Origin: Cladocopium goreaui
Lineage: Eukaryota > Sar > Dinophyceae > Suessiales > Symbiodiniaceae
Assembly (NCBI GenBank): GCA_947184155.2
Contig: CAMXCT020001751.1
Coordinates: 17,501-81,500 of the forward strand
Length of the DNA stretch: 64,000 nucleotides
Reading direction: 5' to 3'
The number at the start of each line of letters is the position of its first letter. Position 1 is the first letter of the stretch. The translations under genes were made by a program, and so were the position numbers. This document shows, piece by piece, positions 22,994 to 30,400 of the stretch. The notes beneath the pieces were generated by a model that was not told where the DNA came from, did not search any database, and worked only from the letters and a program-made list of their open reading frames with translations.

Positions 22994-25900
22994 ATATGTA
23001 TATATATATATATAGATATGCATATATATATTATATATATATATATATACATACATTACTATATATATATATATATATCTTAATATATATATATATTTAC
23101 ATACATATATATATATATACATATTAAATCATGTTAATATATATGTATATATACATATATATTATATAACATATACGCACCTATATATATATATATATTA
23201 ATATACGTATATATATATATTATATGCATATATGAGCATATATCAAAATATTTCGATGTCGTCCACCAGACAGTGATGATTTGTCCAAGGTACAACATCC
23301 CAGTTGACAAGACCAGATCACCCAAGGTGGGAGGATTCCAGGGCAAGGAGCCCGAGCAGTGTTCAAAACCCTGGTTGATGGCTGGGGATTACACTACAAT
23401 ATTATAGATAATGGTGCATCATAATCCCCAAATTGATATCATTATATTTAGATATCATCTGATTTTGATAGATTTTGATGCACCAAATTCTTGAGCGTCG
23501 GATTACAATGATTACAGATTATACGTCGTGATTTGAAAAACCGTCGCAGTTTCGGGCGCCCAGTAGCTCGACAATCAGCTGGCTATTCAAATACATATCC
23601 AAAGCTCAAATACATATCCACAATATTCCACATCAATATACTTACTTGGTCTTTAATACTTCTCCAAATACTTGATGGTGGTTTTGTCACATTGATCATA
23701 TTGCACCAATTGTTGCATCCATACTTTTTCAATTGACGTTCCTCTTACTTGATAGCTAAACACTGTTTGCATGCCCATAGGATGGTTGAGATGATCAGGT
23801 AGCCCTTCTTTTTCAACACCCAAATGGACTGCAAAAACAGTGGGTGATATTCGTGTGTCTTGGAACAATTAATTCGCAACCACGTAATGTACGATCTTTG
23901 TATTGATGCTCTTGAAAGCTGATACTGTCTGTGCGTGTTGAAACGACTGGGAACGGATCGATTCAAAGCAGGGTGGTGTTCTATTTTTTTTTGTCGGATC
24001 TCTTGTTTTATTTCAAACCGACTGCAGTACTTGTTGTGAAGTGGGTGGCTCAACAATCCGCCAGAAAGGGTCGCTGTTTCAGATCACCAGGAGATCGAGA
24101 ACAGTGAGGATATGGAGAAATTCTACAAGCCCAGCTAAGCGCGTGTTACTACCCTGGCTCAGTGGGTCTCTTTGACGAGAGGGGCCTTGTACTGAGCTTG
24201 GGCGCTTTTTTGAGGTCGTGGCTTTCCCAATGTGCCTGGCTGTTGGTGTGCAGGCCAGCTGTTTAAATTGGGATCCGGGAGCTCGACAGAGTTCCCGGAG
24301 CGCCAACCTGTCCGTCGTGTGCGGAAAAAGGTGAAGCGATGGCATGAGAGTGTTGGGACAGGTAGATACAGGTCCCCTCGAAAGGCATGTCTCAGAGAGT
24401 CTCGTTCCTCTTTTGATCGTGCTGCTGATGATGCTGCTGCTGCTGATGATGATGATCAATTCCCTCGTAGCAAACCATAATCTCAAGGATTTTTTGTCGT
24501 GGCTCCTCGACCAAGTCCGAGAAAGCTTACCAGTTTGCTCACCCATTCCCTATGGATGGCAAGGTTGTTGATTGGATAGATCCTGGCTGGCGAATACATC
24601 CTGTCCCACTACATCCGACTTCATTTCATGAAGGAGTGTATATCTGATTATTTTTTATTTTCCATAATATATGGGACAATCCTTCCCATTGACTAATATT
24701 TTTCAATATGGTTAAAACCACCAACCAGTATGGTTCACAAGCTTCGCCATCCTTTATCCCGGTCCTTCAGGGCAGCGCACCAAGGACTTGAAGCCTGGCA
24801 ACTTTCTGCTGATCAACGGGCGGTTGAAGGCACGCTTTTTGAAAGCACGGCCCGACAATCTATGTTGTCATGGAACATGGTATAAACAATGTCCAAAGGT
24901 AGAACAGGCCAGACCAGACTAAAATCGGAATTGTAAGGATATCATTTCAAGATACAGTCATTAAGGGTGACTTTGGCAAGGGTTTGAAGATACGGTTCAT
25001 TGGGATGATGTGTGGGGGTCATTAGATGACCGACCACAAATGTCAAGGAAACGATGAACAAACGCATTTGCCTGTTTTCATTGGCTCTGAAACTTGCTGC
25101 TGAAACCGCGGTTGGGTCAACTTGAAACGCTATGACTTTCGCAGGTCATTGACTTCGGCATTGCGAAGCGAATCTCCAACGACACCACCAACATCCAGCG
25201 CGATGCATCTGTTTGGGATCCAAAAAATTCCGGTTGCTGGGACAGCCGTGCTCAAAAAATGGTGGAGGATTTGAGAAACCAGGAAGTTTTTAGGGATTCG
25301 AAGGGATAGTCTCAACAAGTCTTGGCCACACGTTTGATGACTTTTTGTGCCATATATGATCATACCAGGATGTACAAACGGGTCTCAATTAGGCACCCCT
25401 TAAGGGGGGTAACCATTAGGCACCCCTTAATTTTTAAGGTTCCAAACTAACAGATAATGAGGTATTCATTGTAATATGTGTATTTTTCTTCGATTTCCCC
25501 ACGTTTGCTTCCAGAAATGCGTGTCATTTCGTGTCATTGCCGTGTCGTGTCGGTCATAAGTGGTCACGAGTTTTTTGGAGAAATCAAGAAAAACATGCGT
25601 GTCATTCCGTGTCACTGCCGTGTCGTCGGTCGGTAGGGGGTGTCCAATAAGCACCCCTTAGGCAAACGGGTGTCTAATAAGCACCCCTTAGAAACGTGTC
25701 GGGTGCTTTTTGAACAACCCCTGCGCGTGTCATGTCGTGTCGATTTTGACTAGTTTTCTTGAAATTTGGGAACATTTTACATCCGACGCGAAAAGAAACG
25801 CATGCATTTCTTCTCGCCAAAAATGAAGTCGGGTGCACCACAGATGCAACGCGGGTGGGATTGGAAGATTTTGGGTTGGAACTCATCATTTTCTGGTGTG

Positions 25901-27442
25901 CCATCTCCATGAACGCTAAGGGGTGTCCATTAGGCACCCCTTAAGAATCTCAATTTTTTGAAATTCATTAGGCACCCCTTTGAACGTGCTGTTATATATA
26001 TATATATACGTATATAAATATATATATATATATTTAAATATCCTGTTCATAATCGACGTTGCTTCCTGTAGTAAAGGGATGTATATAAATGGGTTGTTAT
26101 ATATTACATTATCACTGCTAGAGATTTGTCTATCCAATGTGTGGAAATAAAAGTACAAGTGCAGGTCCCTGGTTTGGTTTGATGTGCTCCATTGTAGGGC
26201 TAGTGCGCTTGATTGGCTTTGATAGGGGTACCTCCAAGGTAACAAAACTCCAGGATCGAATGACCATCCTTTGAGTATTTTGGTGATTGACCCGCCGCTG
26301 GTTGGTGGATTGATCGTTAAGCCTGGGTCGTTCCTGGGATGAAGATTCAAACAATCGCCAGATTAACAGTTGCCCAGAACGGTAAGATATGCTCAAGGTT
26401 CGAGGTCCATTGAGGTCGTTGTTCGTAGCTTTCATCCCTAACATGTCTCAGCTGTCCTTGTATACAATATGCATACACATTCATACCATATCAATCTATA
26501 TCATTCTATATCATATTGCATATACCATCATATACCTACTGTATATAATAAGTAATTCGGAATTGATCTGTATCATTTCAAAATTGATCCCAAGCTCTGC
26601 CGGATTCTGCTCCAAACCGCCAGGTGGGGACCTTGAGTTACATGGCACCAGAAGCCGTGAAACAAGGACAGTGGGTGACCCTAGCTCTCCGTGGAACGGT
26701 ACCGGCCGGCCGAAGGCACGGTTCGGCACGAGAAAGGATGGCCAAATTGGGCCACTGAAGACATCCCGAAGTTCGGGCCTCTATGAAAGTGTCATAAAGT
26801 TTCACCATACCCAAATATGTTGTTTGTTTTTACGGAAAGGCTTGTTGCCAGGGCCGAAACTACCAATTGTTTGTATATTTTCATGGTTCATTTTGTAAAT
26901 ATATTTATTGATATTTATTGGCACCCTCCAAGCATCTTCATTATTGTTGTGTTCATTTGCTTGGCGTCCATTCTTTGTTGCTATTGCTTGGTACTCCAGA
27001 AAATGGATTATGTGGGATTTTTCGCCTGCTAAAAAGCCAACACATCCCAACACTATTCGAAAACTAATTAGGCATCTTTCATCACATCAACATTATCGAT
27101 TGTTGGGAGCACACATAATTAGTAATTAGCCCTGACGGCCCTTACACATCCAACGCTTATTTGGAGCACTTCAAAAAAGACTTCGGGTCATTAAAAGCAC
27201 GCCACTTGGAGGTGACACAAGTGATCTTCCGCACCAAGGTTGAAACTGGGTCGCGCGTCCGACATTTGGTGCCTTGGTGGCCGGTGCAAAGTACTCCATA
27301 GAAGGGGCCTGTTGGAGCCCAACGATCTGACAATTTGAAACTCATCATTTCATCTGGTAGTTCCTCACTGATATATATATATATATTATATATATTTATA
27401 TATTATGTGTAATTAAATATAAAATACATGTATACACATGCA

Positions 27443-27474
<32 letters not shown>

Positions 27475-30400
27475 CTACTGTCATAATGTACTGTCATATT
27501 CATATTTGATCCATTTGAAATCCTTAGTGCTTAGTGATAGGATATTATAGGTGTGAATTCTGGCCCTCCTGGATGAGCGACCCGATTCCTGGTCTTTCCG
27601 AATGGTGGGGAAACCAATTTGCTGGGACAAATCCGCATAGTTTCCTGCAACACCCACCAATCCAATGATTACCCTGCGGAGATCAAATAAATAAATAAAT
27701 ATATATATATATTATATGGTAATGGAAAATCCACCATTTAGGACTGGCTCAGAAACCTGCTTGGGGAATCCATTACCATGTACTTCGCTGATGTTCCAAG
27801 CCAGCTCGGTGCCGCCAGTGCCGCCAGTGCGGATCGCCACCCAGGTCTCTGGGGATCATTCTCTATCAGATGGTCTACGGACATCCGCCCTTCGTTCGGG
27901 AACCTGGGGATTCCTGGGGAGTCCGGCCGCACGGCTCGTTTTCTTCGTGGCAAAATAGTAGGGTCCATATGACTTACTGGTGCTGAACGCAGGGAATTTT
28001 CGGGAATGATCCATAATAACTATTAATAATCATCCCAGCAACCCCCATGCCCATCCATTCCCTACTAAGCACCAGTAAGATGAGTAGCTGACAAAATTAG
28101 CGGAAGACTCAAGTAGTAGGGAGTGGACTTGGGATGTTCAAATTGGTGTGAAAACCTTCACAACCGATAGGGGGCCACCCACTTACCGATACCCTATTTT
28201 CACACATAGCATTGAAGGACAAACCTTCACAACTGATAGGGGACCACCCACTTTGGCCATGTCCATTGCGGGTAGTAAGATGTAGTAAGTAATTTTGTCC
28301 GCCACTCACATATGTGGTTAAAAACTATATCAGTTCAAAACCTTAACTGATTGGATTGGTTTTGTTCCCCACCTGCCAGGTGAGGGTTGTTAGATTTTAT
28401 CAGAGTTGTTCTCCTCCTCCTCCTCGGCTGGCTGTCCTCCTCCTCCTCCTCGTCCTCCTCCTCCTCCTCTAGTTTCTCCTCGACCATGTCTGCATCAACT
28501 TCCACCTCCACTTCCGCCTTGCCAACCCTTCGCCAAGCTCTTTGCCGACTTCCCAGCTCAGTGTGCACCGCTGGACCTCAACCTGGGACCGTCCCAGCTC
28601 AGTGTGCACCGCTGGACCTCAACCTGGGACCTGCCCAGCTCAGTGTGCACCGCTGGACCTCAACCTGGGACCTGCCCAGCTCAGTGTGCACCGCTGGACC
28701 TCAACCTGGGACCTGCCCAGCTCAGTGTGCATCGCTGGGACCTGCCAAGCTCAGTGTGCACCGCTGGACCTCAACGGCCAGATAGAATGCCAGAAGATAT
28801 GCCCGATAAAATGTCAGATAGAATGCCAGAAAATATGCCAGATAAAATGCCATGAGACATGCCAGTTAGATATGCCAGAACATATGCCAGAAGATATGCC
28901 AGATAGAATGCCAGAAGATATGCCAGAAGATATGTCAGAAGATATGCCAGATAGAATGCCAGATAGAATGCCAGATAGAATGCCAGAAAATATGTCAGAA
29001 GATATGCCAGATAGAATGCCAGATAGAATGCCAGAAGATATGTCAGATAGAATGCCAGAAGATATGCCAGATAGAATGCCAGAAGATTTGCCAGATAGAA
29101 AGCAAGAAGATATGCCAGATAGAATGCCAGAAGATATGCCCGATAAAATGTCAGATAGAATGCCAGAAGATATGCCAGATAAAATGCCATGAGATATGCC
29201 AGTTAGATATGCCAGAACATATGCCAGAAGATATGCCAGATAGAATGCCAGAAGATATGCCAGAAGATATGTCAGAATATATGCCAGATAAAATGCCATG
29301 AGATATGCCAGTTAGATATGCCAGAACATTTGCCAGATAGAATGCCAGAAGATTTGCCAGATAGAATACCAGAAGGTATGCCAGAAGATATGTCAGATAG
29401 AATGCCAGAAGATTTGCTAGTAAGCAAATGTATAAATGTCATGATGGGGATCACACGAAGTAAAGTATTTGGGAAAATTTTAACCGGAAACCATAGGTTT
29501 TCCCATTAAATATGGGGCTTTCGGGCTTTCCTGTAGATTTTCCCTTAAACCAATCCAATGATTAAGCGATCTTTTCATCAGGACCAATTGGGGCCATGTT
29601 TGGTGGCGATGGATGGCTACTGCTTTCAGGGACAGGAAGGGGGCCGACTTCATGGGATGCCCAAAGCCCAAAACAGGATGTACTTTGTTGAATTTCACAC
29701 ATCTAAATGTATGACATACGCATGATACATAGACATTAATAAACATTATATATACATATTATATACAGTATATATATGTACGTTTATTATAAATGTATAT
29801 GATTCATTATATATATATATGATATTATATGTTATGCACTCCATTTTCATTGCAGGGCATGCGCTAAAAATACATCCGAATACGCACTCTGTCCAAATCA
29901 TCCCAAATGGTAGTTCTATCATTGGGACCACATGATCCTCCTGAAAAACATCATACAGTACTAATCGAATCATAATCAAGTTTTTACATGATCATATAAG
30001 GATGATAACAGAGAAAACAACAACACGGTCTATGATGATGATTATATGAAACATACTGAATGATAAAAATCATCATCCCCTTAGACTATGAATTCTGAAC
30101 CATAATTCATGACAATTTTCTCAGCAACGTATCATCATCCCCTTTGGCCATGGCCGAAAAAAAAAACAGGCGCACTTGGAGCCCATGCAACGCCTGTTGC
30201 GCCTCAACGACCCCTCCTTGCGCATCGAGTCGGGCTCGCCGAGGGGGCATGAGGTAATATGGTGATGCTTGCGGATGGTTTATGATGGTTTATGGGGATT
30301 AGAATAATGTTGGGCTCTGATTAGTGTGAGCCCCCCCTCAACAATTTTAGTCTACACTAATCGGAGCCCAACATTACATTGGATGGATTATGAATGATTT

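Larger units (their letters stand above)
6202..24784 (+). other. 18.6 kb kinase intron containing two complete genes
   Basis: The exon before ends in VHS (phase 0) and the exon after begins DLKPGN (phase 0), giving the canonical HSDLKPxN. Between them lie the whole TMBIM gene and the whole plastid protein gene, each with its own ATG and stop and on the same strand. Donor GT at 6202, acceptor CCAAG at 24784. Confidence 0.72.
27894..30169. other. Kinase intron with minisatellites
   Basis: Contains an imperfect hairpin (about 27970-28082, arms TTACTGGTGCT and AGCACCAGTAA), a GACCACCCAC-type duplication (28150-28255) and the arrays listed separately. No exon was recognised. Confidence 0.6.

Noticed and set aside
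28779-29422. Direct repeats considered as a CRISPR array
   Set aside because: There are no unique spacers of constant length and the setting is eukaryotic intron sequence.
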